A stretch of DNA of 64,000 nt from an uncultured Roseobacter sp. (GTDB lineage: Bacteria; Pseudomonadota; Alphaproteobacteria; Rhodobacterales; Rhodobacteraceae): NCBI RefSeq assembly GCF_947495025.1, contig NZ_CANLXG010000001.1, positions 744,001 to 808,000 of the forward strand. The letters are read 5' to 3'. Of this stretch, positions 15,556 to 24,023 are shown piece by piece. Each line of letters opens with the position of its first letter. The stretch's first letter is position 1. The translations under genes and the position numbers were made by a program. Below the pieces are notes generated by a model that did no database searches, had not been told where the DNA came from, and saw nothing but the letters and a program-made list of their open reading frames with translations.

Positions 15556-18500
15556 ATGCCCCGCGATACGCCCACATCACTCCGCCATCTGATCGACGCC
15601 GGAACCTATGCCGGTCAGGACGAGGTCCTCAGAGATCTGATAACGACAGCTGATCTGCCCGCTGACGCGCGACAGGAAATCTGCGCTCAGGCTGCGGCAC
15701 TGGTGCGCGACATCCGCAGCAGCACGGCGCCGGGGCTGATGGAGGTTTTTCTGGCCGAATACGGGCTGTCCACCGACGAAGGCGTTGCGCTGATGTGTCT
15801 GGCGGAAGCCCTGTTGCGTGTACCCGATGCCGACACCATCGACGCGCTGATCGAAGACAAAATCGCCCCCTCCGACTGGGGGCGCCATCTGGGGCATTCC
15901 ACGTCGAGCCTGGTGAATGCGTCGACCTGGGCGCTGATGCTGACAGGCCGTGTGCTCGATGACGAACATCCGGGGCCCGTCAGGCACCTGCGCGCAGCGA
16001 TCCGCCGCCTCGGAGAGCCGGTCATCCGGACCGCCGTCAGCCGCGCGATGAAGGAAATGGGTCGTCAGTTCGTACTGGGAGAGGACATTAACGCAGCAAT
16101 GCAACGTGCTGAAGGTATGGAGAAAAGCGGATTCACCTATTCCTATGACATGCTCGGCGAAGCCGCCCGCACAGAGGCCGATGCCAAGCGCTATCACCTC
16201 AGCTATTCACGCGCGATCTCGGCCATCGCGACGGCCTGCACCCACAGCGATATCCGGCGCAACCCCGGCATTTCGGTCAAGCTGTCTGCCCTGCATCCAC
16301 GATACGAACTGGCGCAGGAAGAGGCTGTCATGACCGACCTTGTTCCGCGCCTGCGCGCACTGGCACTGCTGGCAAAATCGGCTGGTATGGGTCTGAACGT
16401 CGATGCCGAGGAAGCCGACAGACTGGCGCTGTCACTCGACGTCATCGAACGGGTTATGTCTGAGCCTGCCCTTGCCGGCTGGGACGGGTTTGGCGTTGTT
16501 GTACAGGCCTATGGTCCCCGGGCGGGCACCGTCATCGACGCGCTCTACTCCATGGCCGAACGTCATGATCGCCGCCTCATGGTGCGTCTTGTGAAAGGCG
16601 CCTACTGGGACACCGAGATCAAACGCGCGCAGGTCGAGGGTGTGGATGGCTTCCCGGTATTTACCCGCAAAGCCGCAACTGACGTGTCCTACATCAGCAA
16701 CGCGCGCAGGCTGCTGCGCATGACGGACCGCATCTATCCCCAGTTTGCCACACATAACGCCCATACAGTCGCAGCGATTCTGCATATGGCGGGTGATCCG
16801 GAATCCTATGAATTCCAACGACTTCACGGGATGGGAGAAACCCTGCACAGGCTTGTCATGGCGCAGAACGGCACAAGGTGCCGGATTTATGCGCCGGTCG
16901 GCGCACACCGCGATCTTCTGGCCTATCTCGTGCGCAGACTGCTGGAAAACGGCGCGAATTCCAGCTTTGTCAATCAGATCGTTGACGAAGACGTGGCGCC
17001 CGAGACCGTTGCCGCCGACCCGTTTGACGCGCTGCTGACGCCGGAGGCGCGCATTATTCCTGCAGGGCCCAACCTGTTTCAGCCAGTGCGCGAGAACGCC
17101 CGCGGATTTGACCTCGCGCATACTCAGACCCTGGATGCGATCAATTCTCAGCGGGAACCATGGCGGCGGGAAACGCATCAGGCGGAGCCGCTTCTGGCTG
17201 GTACTGCGGTCCCTGATGCGCCCGTCGCTGTCGAAAACCCCGCAAAGCATTCCGACAGCCCCGGGACCGTACGGAACGCCAGCAAAGCGGATGTGAGCGT
17301 GGCATTTGACGCGGCGGTTCCGTGGAACGCGCCGCTGGAAACACGGCGCGCCGTGCTGGTCCGCGCCAGCCATCTGCTCGAAGAGAACCATGGCCGGATC
17401 TTTGCGCTGCTTGCACGCGAGGCGGGAAAAACACTGCCGGACTGCGTAGCAGAGCTGCGTGAAGCTGTTGATTTTCTGCGGTATTACGCAGCGCAGGCGA
17501 CTGATACACCTGCAGCAGGCATATTCACCTGTATCTCTCCGTGGAACTTTCCACTGGCGATTTTCTGCGGGCAGATCACCGCAGCCCTTGCCGCCGGAAA
17601 TGCCGTGCTGGCGAAACCCGCCGAACAGACACCTCTGATTGCACATCTTGCAGTATCGCTGCTGCATCAGGCCGGTGTGCCGGCAACCGCTCTGCAGCTG
17701 CTGCCCGGGAGCGGCGATGTGGGCGCGATGCTGACCTCGGATGCCAGGGTGAATGGTGTGGCATTTACCGGCTCAACCGCGACCGCACAGCGCATCCGCA
17801 GAAATATGGCGCAACACTGCGCGCCCGGCACGCCCCTTATCGCTGAAACCGGCGGGCTGAATGCAATGATCGTGGACAGCACTGCCCTGCCGGAACAGGC
17901 CGTACAGTCGATTATCGAAAGCGCGTTCCAGTCGGCCGGCCAGCGCTGTTCCGCACTGCGCTGTCTGTACGTACAGGAGGACATTGCGGAACATTTCACG
18001 GCGATGCTGAGGGGCGCGATGCAGGCGCTGCGGGCGGGCGATCCGTGGCTGCTGTCCACCGATCTGGGCCCGGTAATCGATGAAAAGGCCCGCAGGGGTA
18101 TTGCCGATCACGTTGCGGCGGCCCGCAGTGAAGGACGCGTGATCGAAGAACTTGCTGCGCCGGATGACGGTACCTTCGTGGCGCCGACCCTGATCCGTAT
18201 CAACGGCATTCAGGACCTGGAACGCGAGATATTCGGCCCTGTCCTGCACCTGGCGACCTTTCGGTCGCACGAACTGGATCAGGTGATCAATGACATCAAT
18301 GCCACCGGCTACGGGCTGACCTTTGGCCTGCACACCCGGATCGATGACCGCGTGCAGCATGTCTCTGAACGGATTGAGGCCGGAAACGTCTATATCAACC
18401 GAAACCAGATCGGCGCCATTGTGGGCAGTCAGCCCTTTGGCGGTGAGGGTCTGTCCGGTACAGGTCCGAAAGCGGGAGGACCAAACTATCTGCCGCGCTT

Positions 18501-18978
18501 TGGTGCACCAGACCGCGAAAACAGCGCCGAACCGTGGGAGGGCGCCATGGACAGCCTGCCTGAGGCGCCGGCGTCGCTGCGGACGGTGCTCAGCACACAG
18601 TCACTGCCCGGGCCAACGGGCGAATCCAACCGTCTGAGCACTATGCCGCGGCCACCTCTGCTGTGCATGGGGCCCGGCCAGACAGCCGCCGCTTCTCAGG
18701 CACGCGCTGTCCGGGCGCTGGGTGGCGTCGCGGTTGAGGCAACCGGCCGGATTGATCCCGCTGCGTTGACCGGCGGCCCTGCATGGGGCGGCGTGCTGTG
18801 GTGGGGCGATGCTGAGACCGGGCGCGCCATTGAAACCGCATTGTCAGAACGCGACGGGCCCATCATCCCTATGATCCCCGGCCGGCCCGATGAGGCGCGT
18901 GTGCGGGCTGAACGTCATGTCTGTGTGGACACAACCGCATCAGGCGGAAACGCCGCCCTGCTGGGAGAGGTTTCCTGA
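15556..18978 (+). CDS. putA: Bifunctional proline dehydrogenase / glutamate-semialdehyde dehydrogenase PutA
   Basis: A 1140-residue enzyme that oxidises proline to glutamate in two channelled steps. The FAD-dependent proline dehydrogenase barrel (about 100-490) shows MVRLVKGAYWDTEIKRAQ and YAPVGAHRDLLAYLVRR. The NAD-dependent aldehyde dehydrogenase part (about 570-1010) shows ISPWNFPLAIF, the general-base Glu in AETGGLNAM and the nucleophilic Cys in GQRCSALR. A C-terminal extension of about 120 residues is conserved in large PutAs. The N-terminus has no ribbon-helix-helix DNA-binding domain, so this PutA is not its own repressor; the divergent Lrp-type regulator takes that role. A perfect hairpin follows the stop. 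Confidence 0.97.
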   Translation: MPRDTPTSLRHLIDAGTYAGQDEVLRDLITTADLPADARQEICAQAAALVRDIRSSTAPGLMEVFLAEYGLSTDEGVALMCLAEALLRVPDADTIDALIEDKIAPSDWGRHLGHSTSSLVNASTWALMLTGRVLDDEHPGPVRHLRAAIRRLGEPVIRTAVSRAMKEMGRQFVLGEDINAAMQRAEGMEKSGFTYSYDMLGEAARTEADAKRYHLSYSRAISAIATACTHSDIRRNPGISVKLSALHPRYELAQEEAVMTDLVPRLRALALLAKSAGMGLNVDAEEADRLALSLDVIERVMSEPALAGWDGFGVVVQAYGPRAGTVIDALYSMAERHDRRLMVRLVKGAYWDTEIKRAQVEGVDGFPVFTRKAATDVSYISNARRLLRMTDRIYPQFATHNAHTVAAILHMAGDPESYEFQRLHGMGETLHRLVMAQNGTRCRIYAPVGAHRDLLAYLVRRLLENGANSSFVNQIVDEDVAPETVAADPFDALLTPEARIIPAGPNLFQPVRENARGFDLAHTQTLDAINSQREPWRRETHQAEPLLAGTAVPDAPVAVENPAKHSDSPGTVRNASKADVSVAFDAAVPWNAPLETRRAVLVRASHLLEENHGRIFALLAREAGKTLPDCVAELREAVDFLRYYAAQATDTPAAGIFTCISPWNFPLAIFCGQITAALAAGNAVLAKPAEQTPLIAHLAVSLLHQAGVPATALQLLPGSGDVGAMLTSDARVNGVAFTGSTATAQRIRRNMAQHCAPGTPLIAETGGLNAMIVDSTALPEQAVQSIIESAFQSAGQRCSALRCLYVQEDIAEHFTAMLRGAMQALRAGDPWLLSTDLGPVIDEKARRGIADHVAAARSEGRVIEELAAPDDGTFVAPTLIRINGIQDLEREIFGPVLHLATFRSHELDQVINDINATGYGLTFGLHTRIDDRVQHVSERIEAGNVYINRNQIGAIVGSQPFGGEGLSGTGPKAGGPNYLPRFGAPDRENSAEPWEGAMDSLPEAPASLRTVLSTQSLPGPTGESNRLSTMPRPPLLCMGPGQTAAASQARAVRALGGVAVEATGRIDPAALTGGPAWGGVLWWGDAETGRAIETALSERDGPIIPMIPGRPDEARVRAERHVCVDTTASGGNAALLGEVS

Positions 18979-18984
18979 AAAGAC

Positions 18985-19014
18985 AGGACCGCCTCCTTGC
19001 GACATGGCGGTCCT
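18985..19014 (+). terminator. Hairpin after putA
   Basis: AGGACCGCC (18985-18993) and GGCGGTCCT (19006-19014) form a perfect 9-bp stem with a 12-base loop, 6 bases after the putA stop. There is only a TT after the stem, so termination may be weak. The hairpin also covers an upstream in-frame ATG (19004) of the rhomboid gene, which argues against that start. Confidence 0.6.
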
Positions 19015-19048
19015 TGACCCCCGCTGCACAATCGCACAGCGTGGGTCC

Positions 19049-19792
19049 ATGTTTCCGATCCGCGATCACAATCCGTCCGGCCGCACACCCTGGGTCACCT
19101 GGGGGCTGATGGCCCTGAATATCCTTATTTTCCTCAGCTACTGGGGGGATATGGAAAACGCACGTGTCATGAATGCTTTGTGGTTTGACTGGGCGATGAT
19201 CCCGGCGCGCATTGTCGGGGGCGATGGCTACTACACGCTGATCAGTTCGATGTTCCTGCACGGTGGTATCATGCACCTCGCGGGCAACATGCTGTTTCTG
19301 TGGATATTCGGTGACAACATTGAAGATACACTGGGCCATATCCCGTATCTGGGCTTTTATCTGGCCTCGGGTGTTCTGGCCGCACTGGCGCAGGTGGTGA
19401 TCGAGCCTGGCTCGGGCGTGCCCATGGTTGGCGCATCCGGTGCAATCGCGGGTGTCATGGGCGGCTATCTGCTGCTCTTCCCCAGGGCCAGAGTTGATAT
19501 TCTGCTGATCCTCATTGTGTTTTTCCGCATTTTTCCGATTCCGGCCTGGATCATGCTGGCGGTGTGGTTCGGCATGCAGTTCCTGGGGGGGATCGGCTCG
19601 GATGCACAAGCGGGAGGCGTGGCATACTGGGCGCATGCGGGCGGATTTGCAGCTGGTCTGCTGCTAGCGGTTCCGGCATGGCTTTCCAGGGGCGGTCTGG
19701 CATTCTGGGAACGCACCCATGGACAGCCACCGCATCCCGAAGCGCGCTATCCGATCGTACAGAGCCGCATTCCGAAAGTGGGGCGAAAATGA
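19049..19792 (+). CDS. Rhomboid-family intramembrane serine protease
   Basis: A 247-residue protein with about six membrane helices. The rhomboid active site is visible: Asn in MHLAGNMLFLWIFGDN, the catalytic Ser in VGASGAIAGVMGGY and the catalytic His in YWAHAGGFAAGLLL. These proteases cut single-pass membrane proteins within the bilayer; the substrate here is unknown. ATG 19049 is chosen because the next in-frame ATG upstream (19004) lies in the putA hairpin, and FPIRDHNPSG is the usual N-terminus. The stop overlaps the ATG of the GFA-family gene (ATGA), so the two are coupled. Confidence 0.92.
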   Translation: MFPIRDHNPSGRTPWVTWGLMALNILIFLSYWGDMENARVMNALWFDWAMIPARIVGGDGYYTLISSMFLHGGIMHLAGNMLFLWIFGDNIEDTLGHIPYLGFYLASGVLAALAQVVIEPGSGVPMVGASGAIAGVMGGYLLLFPRARVDILLILIVFFRIFPIPAWIMLAVWFGMQFLGGIGSDAQAGGVAYWAHAGGFAAGLLLAVPAWLSRGGLAFWERTHGQPPHPEARYPIVQSRIPKVGRK

Positions 19793-20160
19793 CCGGCGCG
19801 CGCATCACCGCACGCTGTCACTGTGGCGCCGTTGTCCTGTCCGCCCGTCTGCAGGGGCGTGGCATGTCACCGGCGCGCTGCACATGTTCATTCTGCCGAC
19901 GCCGGCAGGCGGGTAATGTCAGCTGCGCGTACAGCTCTCTGGACATTCTTTCAGGTGCAGAGCACTTGCGCTGCTATCAGTTCGGGACAAAGACCGCAGA
20001 GCATTATTTCTGCGCCACCTGCGGGATTTACACACATCACCGCCGCCGGTCGGACCCGTCAGAAATTGGTGTGAACATCGGCTGCATCGACGGGCAGGAC
20101 CCGACCGATTATGAACCTATGGTCTGGCATGACGGCTTAAACCACCCGTCGGACACCTGA
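19789..20160 (+). CDS. GFA-family (Gfa-like zinc-binding) protein
   Basis: A 123-residue protein of the glutathione-dependent formaldehyde-activating enzyme fold. The zinc ligand cysteines are visible: CHCGAVVL near residue 10, CTCSFCRR near 34 and the second site FCATCGIY near 75. Family members include S-(hydroxymethyl)glutathione synthase, but most are of unknown function, and this one is shorter than that enzyme. Translationally coupled to the rhomboid gene by a 4-base overlap. It converges on the inositol monophosphatase gene, 6 bases away. Confidence 0.83.
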   Translation: MTGARITARCHCGAVVLSARLQGRGMSPARCTCSFCRRRQAGNVSCAYSSLDILSGAEHLRCYQFGTKTAEHYFCATCGIYTHHRRRSDPSEIGVNIGCIDGQDPTDYEPMVWHDGLNHPSDT

Positions 20161-20176
20161 CCGCGATCAGTCGCGG
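20161..20176. terminator. Small hairpin between convergent GFA and suhB-like genes
   Basis: CCGCGA-TCAG-TCGCGG is a perfect 6-bp stem with a tetraloop, starting right after the GFA stop and covering the opposite stop codon. It is symmetrical but has no T-tract. A bidirectional terminator is possible, not proven. Confidence 0.3.
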
Positions 20177-20952
20177 ATCAGTCTGGCCAGCGGCGAAAAC
20201 AACGCTTCATTGGCGCAGATGACGGTACCATCGGCAATGATATTTCCCGACGGATCAATAGGTTCGATCAGACCACCCGCTTCGCGCACAATGATCGTGC
20301 CCGCGGCGATATCCCAGGCATTGAGCCGACGTTCCCAGTAGCCGTCATAGCGACCGGCCGCAACGTAGGCCAGATCAAGCGCTGCAGCACCCCAGCGGCG
20401 CACGCCGGCGCAGCCTGGCAGCACACGGCCCAGTTCGCGCAGCGTATCCGGCAGATCGCCGCGCCCGCCAAAGGGCAGACCGGTTGCGAAAACGCTTTCG
20501 ATCATGCGCGAGCGTCCGGACACGCGCAGGCGGCTGTCGTTCATCCAGGCCCCTGCCCCTTTTTCCGCCCAGAACATTTCGTCCTTGGCCGGATCGAACA
20601 CGACGCCTGCCACGACCTGTCCCTTGTGCTCCAGCGCAATGGACACTGCCCAGTGCGGCAGGCCGTGCAGATAGTTGGTGGTGCCATCCAGCGGGTCGAC
20701 AATCCAACGGCGTGTCGGGTCCTGGCCCTCTTCCTCTCTGGATTCCTCACCCACCCAGCCATAGGTCGGACGCGCGCCCATCAGGTCTTCTTTGATGATC
20801 TTTTCCGCGTTGAGATCCGCACGGGAAACAAAGTCACCTGCCCCCTTCATGGAGACCTGCAGGTTCTCAACCTCGCGGAAATCCTTGACCAGCGAGCGGC
20901 CTGCTTTGCGGGCGGCTTTGATCATGATGTTGAGATTTGCGCTGCCAGTCAT
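20167..20952 (-). CDS. suhB: Inositol monophosphatase family protein (SuhB-like)
   Basis: A 261-residue magnesium-dependent phosphatase. The metal-binding motifs are clear: GEES in YGWVGEESREE (about 66-76), DPLDGTTN (about 86-93) and WDIAAG near residue 215. It hydrolyses inositol-1-phosphate or related sugar phosphates; SuhB-type members also act in ribosomal RNA antitermination. Which role applies here is not shown by the sequence. It lies 86 bases downstream of the dioxygenase-like gene on the same strand and may belong to the dusA-led operon. Confidence 0.92.
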   Translation of the reverse strand: MTGSANLNIMIKAARKAGRSLVKDFREVENLQVSMKGAGDFVSRADLNAEKIIKEDLMGARPTYGWVGEESREEEGQDPTRRWIVDPLDGTTNYLHGLPHWAVSIALEHKGQVVAGVVFDPAKDEMFWAEKGAGAWMNDSRLRVSGRSRMIESVFATGLPFGGRGDLPDTLRELGRVLPGCAGVRRWGAAALDLAYVAAGRYDGYWERRLNAWDIAAGTIIVREAGGLIEPIDPSGNIIADGTVICANEALFSPLARLIRD

Positions 20953-21038
20953 ATCCGGGCCCTCATGCGGTGTTCAGGCTGCGCGTATAGGCGAGGTCCG
21001 CGCCCTTGCCAAGGGGGTGCGGGCCCGGCAGCAGGCTG

Positions 21039-21827
21039 TCATGCGCCCGGTGCAACCCAGGCCGCAGGTCCGCCGGAAATTTCCGGGCGAAAGTATGCGA
21101 TCATGCGCCGGTCGTCTTCGGCCTGTGCGCCCTCTGCCCAGGGGGCCACGCCATGCAGGAGCAACCGGTGCAGCACAATGGCACTTCCGGGCGGCGCAGT
21201 AATCACTGTGCGGCGGCAGCTGTCAAACGCCCGCCGCCGCGTATCCTGATAAACCTCTGTTACATCAAGCGCCGCGAGTTTTTCCGGTGCCTGTCCGGAA
21301 AATGCGCCGGCAAAGGCTGTCTGCATCATGTGATGGCTGCCCTCCCAGACCACGAGAGGTGCTGCACCCGCATCCGCGTGGTTGAGCGGAATACCCAGAA
21401 CAAACGCATGTGGTTCCTCGACAAACCGGCGTCTGGGCGTGCCGCGACCGATCAGCCCGTCCACGTGGGCCGCATCCCGGTTTTTCCGGTACCGGAACCC
21501 GGCCTCTGTCTCGCCTTCACGCGGCAAGGGGTACCCCGGAAAAGTCACGGATACCTGCGCGCGGTGCAGCGCAGGCCAGAAGCCGGTCCCGGACGTCAGG
21601 AAATCCACAGCCCGGCCGGTCAGCGGGCCGGACCCCCTCACGCGCCCCTGAGCGTCATTGCCCAGCGCGTCGAGTCCGACAAACCATGTACCTCCGCACT
21701 GATACTGGGGGGCCTGAGCGGGGTCCGCCAGGGCGCGCGCTGCGTCTGCCGCGGCATAGCGAACCCAGTCGAGCACCGCCGGCTCGGGCGGAAAAACACA
21801 CCAGCCTTTGTCATCAAACCCGTTCAC
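21039..21827 (-). CDS. Phytanoyl-CoA dioxygenase-like Fe(II)/2-oxoglutarate oxygenase
   Basis: A 262-residue protein with the double-stranded beta-helix pattern of Fe/2OG oxygenases. The HxD motif is in RDAAHVDGLIG (about 118-128), the distal His in LHRLLLHGVAPW and a 2OG-binding Arg in RRMIAYFRPEI. These elements suggest an active hydroxylase, but the substrate is unknown; the phytanoyl-CoA name is only that of the family. The ATG overlaps the stop of the TauE/SafE gene by 4 bases, so the two are coupled, which hints that the transported anion and the oxygenase reaction are connected. Confidence 0.72.
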   Translation of the reverse strand: MNGFDDKGWCVFPPEPAVLDWVRYAAADAARALADPAQAPQYQCGGTWFVGLDALGNDAQGRVRGSGPLTGRAVDFLTSGTGFWPALHRAQVSVTFPGYPLPREGETEAGFRYRKNRDAAHVDGLIGRGTPRRRFVEEPHAFVLGIPLNHADAGAAPLVVWEGSHHMMQTAFAGAFSGQAPEKLAALDVTEVYQDTRRRAFDSCRRTVITAPPGSAIVLHRLLLHGVAPWAEGAQAEDDRRMIAYFRPEISGGPAAWVAPGA

Positions 21828-22648
21828 CCGCCCAGTGCCCTGCGCACCATATTTGCGGCAACGAGCAGCAGAAACACCGCGAACACCCGCCGCAGCCGCG
21901 CAGGATCAAGCCGATGCGCGAGGCGTGCGCCAAACGGCGCCGTAATCAGCGTCATCGCAATTGTGAGCAGGAAAGCCGCGAGGTTGACCGATCCGATCGT
22001 GCCCGGCGGTCGCGCAGCGGCATCCACCGGCGTCAGCAGGAACCCTGCAACAGCCGGTGCGGCAATCAGCAGGCCGAACCCTGCAGCAGTTGCGACGGCG
22101 CGGTGTATCGGCGTGCCATAAAGGGTCATGAGCGGGACACCAAAGCTGCCGCCGCCAACGCCCATCAGCACAGACAGAAACCCGACCACAGGCGACGCCG
22201 CGATGCGCCTGATCCCTGTCGGCATTTCGGTGCCCAGCCGCCATTCACTTCGCCCCAGCGCCATGTAGAGTCCCACTGTCATGGCCAGCAGTCCAAAAAG
22301 CAGCTGGAGCGTTGTGCTGCGCAGCTGTGCGACGACAAGCACGCCGACGACAGCCCCCGCCATAATGCCCGGAGCCCAGCCACGCAGAATGGGCCAGATT
22401 ACTGCACCTGTCCTGTTGTGGCTGAGTACGGAGCGCATCGATGTCACGATGATCGTGGCCAGCGATGTGGCGACGCAGACCTGCATCAGCATGTCACCGC
22501 CGTACCCCAGTGTAGTAAATGCATAAAGATATGCCGGCACCAGCACGATGCCGCCACCCACGCCGAGCAGGCCTGCCAGCACGCCCGCAAAAGCACCGAT
22601 AATGGCAAGCAGTAAGGTCATCTGCACCAGCAGTAGAGGATCAGGCAT
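21824..22648 (-). CDS. TauE/SafE-family sulfite/organosulfonate exporter
   Basis: A 274-residue membrane protein with about eight helices. Two copies of the family's Gly-rich motif are visible, GLLGVGGGIVLVPAYL near the N-terminus and VLMGVGGGSFGVPLMTLYG in the second half. Members export sulfite or sulfoacetate and related anions. The frame is open further upstream into dusA, but ATG 22648 gives the standard N-terminus. It lies 22 bases after dusA and overlaps the downstream oxygenase gene by 4 bases. Confidence 0.88.
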   Translation of the reverse strand: MPDPLLLVQMTLLLAIIGAFAGVLAGLLGVGGGIVLVPAYLYAFTTLGYGGDMLMQVCVATSLATIIVTSMRSVLSHNRTGAVIWPILRGWAPGIMAGAVVGVLVVAQLRSTTLQLLFGLLAMTVGLYMALGRSEWRLGTEMPTGIRRIAASPVVGFLSVLMGVGGGSFGVPLMTLYGTPIHRAVATAAGFGLLIAAPAVAGFLLTPVDAAARPPGTIGSVNLAAFLLTIAMTLITAPFGARLAHRLDPARLRRVFAVFLLLVAANMVRRALGG

Positions 22649-22670
22649 CTTCGGAAGGTCCGTTCGGTTT

Positions 22671-23693
22671 TCAGGCGATTGAGGCCAGAGAGGCGTCCGG
22701 CCGGATCTGTGCCAGCGCTTCTTCGACAAGCTCCCGGCCGGCTCCGGGGCGATGTGCGCCCTCAGACAACATGCGCCGCCAGGCGCGCGCACCGGGCCGA
22801 CCATTGAACAGCCCCAGCATGTGCCGCGTTATCTGCCCCAGCTTTCCGCCGTCTTCTGTATGCGCGTCGATATAGGGCAGCATCGCCGCAACCGCGTCTT
22901 CGGCTGTGCGCCCGTGGCCGCGTCCGAAAATGACAGGATCAGCCTGCGCAAGAACCGCCATGGGGTTGTGATAGGCCTCGCGACCGATCATTACGCCGTC
23001 GAGCCCGCCGTCGAAGAAAGTCTGTGCCTGCTCCAGAGTGGTGATCCCTCCGTTGATGGAGATATGCAGATTGGGGAACAGCCCTTTCATCCGGTGCACC
23101 AGGTCATAGTCCAGCGGCGGGATGTCCCGGTTTTCTTTCGGGCTCAGCCCCTGCAGCCAGGCCTTGCGGGCGTGTATTGCCACACGTTCGCAACCCGCAC
23201 CCACAATGCGTGCGAGGAATTCCGGCAGCACCTCCTCAGGGTCCTGATCATCCACACCGATACGGCATTTAACCGTCACATCAATATCGACCACACGGCG
23301 CATGGCGGTCACACAGCTGGCTACCAGCGCCGGTTGCTCCATCAGTACTGCGCCAAAGCAGCCGGACTGAACGCGGTCCGACGGGCAGCCGACATTCAGA
23401 TTGATCTCATCATACCCGGCTTCTGCCCCCATCCGCGCAGCCTCTGCCAGCTCTGAAGGGTCAGAGCCGCCAAGCTGAAGCGCCACGGGGTGCTCCTGGT
23501 TTGAATGCGTCAGCAGATGGGTCGCCCCGCCCCGCACCAGCGCTGCAGAGGTCACCATTTCGGTATACAGCAACACCTCAGCGCTCAGCTGACGGTGCAG
23601 CATACGGCAGTGACGGTCGGTCCAGTCCATCATCGGCGCGACCGACAGGCGCGACGCATTGCGAACGCTCAGTTTTCTGTCTTTATCAGCCAT
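22671..23693 (-). CDS. dusA: tRNA-dihydrouridine synthase A
   Basis: A 340-residue FMN enzyme that reduces uridine to dihydrouridine in the tRNA D-loop (U20 in the DusA group). Signatures are SVAPMMDWTDRHCRML at the N-terminus, NVGCPSDRVQSGCFG with the catalytic Cys, and the DusA-specific ARKAWLQGLSPKENRDIPPL. It heads a minus-strand group with the TauE/SafE gene 22 bases downstream. Upstream lies a 330-base stretch without a clear gene, which probably holds the promoter. Confidence 0.95.
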   Translation of the reverse strand: MADKDRKLSVRNASRLSVAPMMDWTDRHCRMLHRQLSAEVLLYTEMVTSAALVRGGATHLLTHSNQEHPVALQLGGSDPSELAEAARMGAEAGYDEINLNVGCPSDRVQSGCFGAVLMEQPALVASCVTAMRRVVDIDVTVKCRIGVDDQDPEEVLPEFLARIVGAGCERVAIHARKAWLQGLSPKENRDIPPLDYDLVHRMKGLFPNLHISINGGITTLEQAQTFFDGGLDGVMIGREAYHNPMAVLAQADPVIFGRGHGRTAEDAVAAMLPYIDAHTEDGGKLGQITRHMLGLFNGRPGARAWRRMLSEGAHRPGAGRELVEEALAQIRPDASLASIA

Positions 23694-24023
23694 TGAACGT
23701 CCGGCTTTCCGCTCCGTTTTCTGTGGTACTTTCAGTTTCCAGGTATTGTTATCCGGGTTTATGGAAATCAGGTCATGGAATCTGGTCGCTCCGATACCAT
23801 GATCAGCTTCAGGCAGAAAGATGTCTGTCTTACATGCTGATGCTGATCACACGCCGGCACACAGGAACACCCGGCTGTCTCAGTTTCTGCGCCTGCATGC
23901 ATCGTCCCTTTGCTGCTATCAGAGCGCGGACGCGGCGAAACAGCCCGCAACACCAGATGCGCCGTAAAACCCCCTCCAGGAAACTGCGGCTCCCTGGTTC
24001 CGGTCCTCAGAGTACCGCTGCGA
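23694..24023. other. 330-base intergenic stretch, no convincing gene
   Basis: It separates dusA from the aminotransferase gene (both minus). The dusA promoter should be here. A 48-codon plus-strand frame (23821-23967) begins MSVLHADADHTP after an AGGCAG-like sequence, but it has no recognisable domain and I do not call it as a gene. No repeat or RNA structure stands out. Confidence 0.4.

Noticed and set aside
16432..17667. 411-codon minus-strand frame opposite putA
   Set aside because: Shadow frame of a conserved coding sequence, with no motif and an unlikely composition.
20961..22615. Plus-strand frames of 371 and 401 codons across the 2OG-oxygenase and TauE genes
   Set aside because: Arg/Pro/His-rich shadows of minus-strand genes with overlapping starts and stops.
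23821..23967. 48-codon plus-strand ORF between dusA and the aminotransferase
   Set aside because: Weak ribosome site, no recognisable sequence; kept only as a remark on the intergenic stretch.
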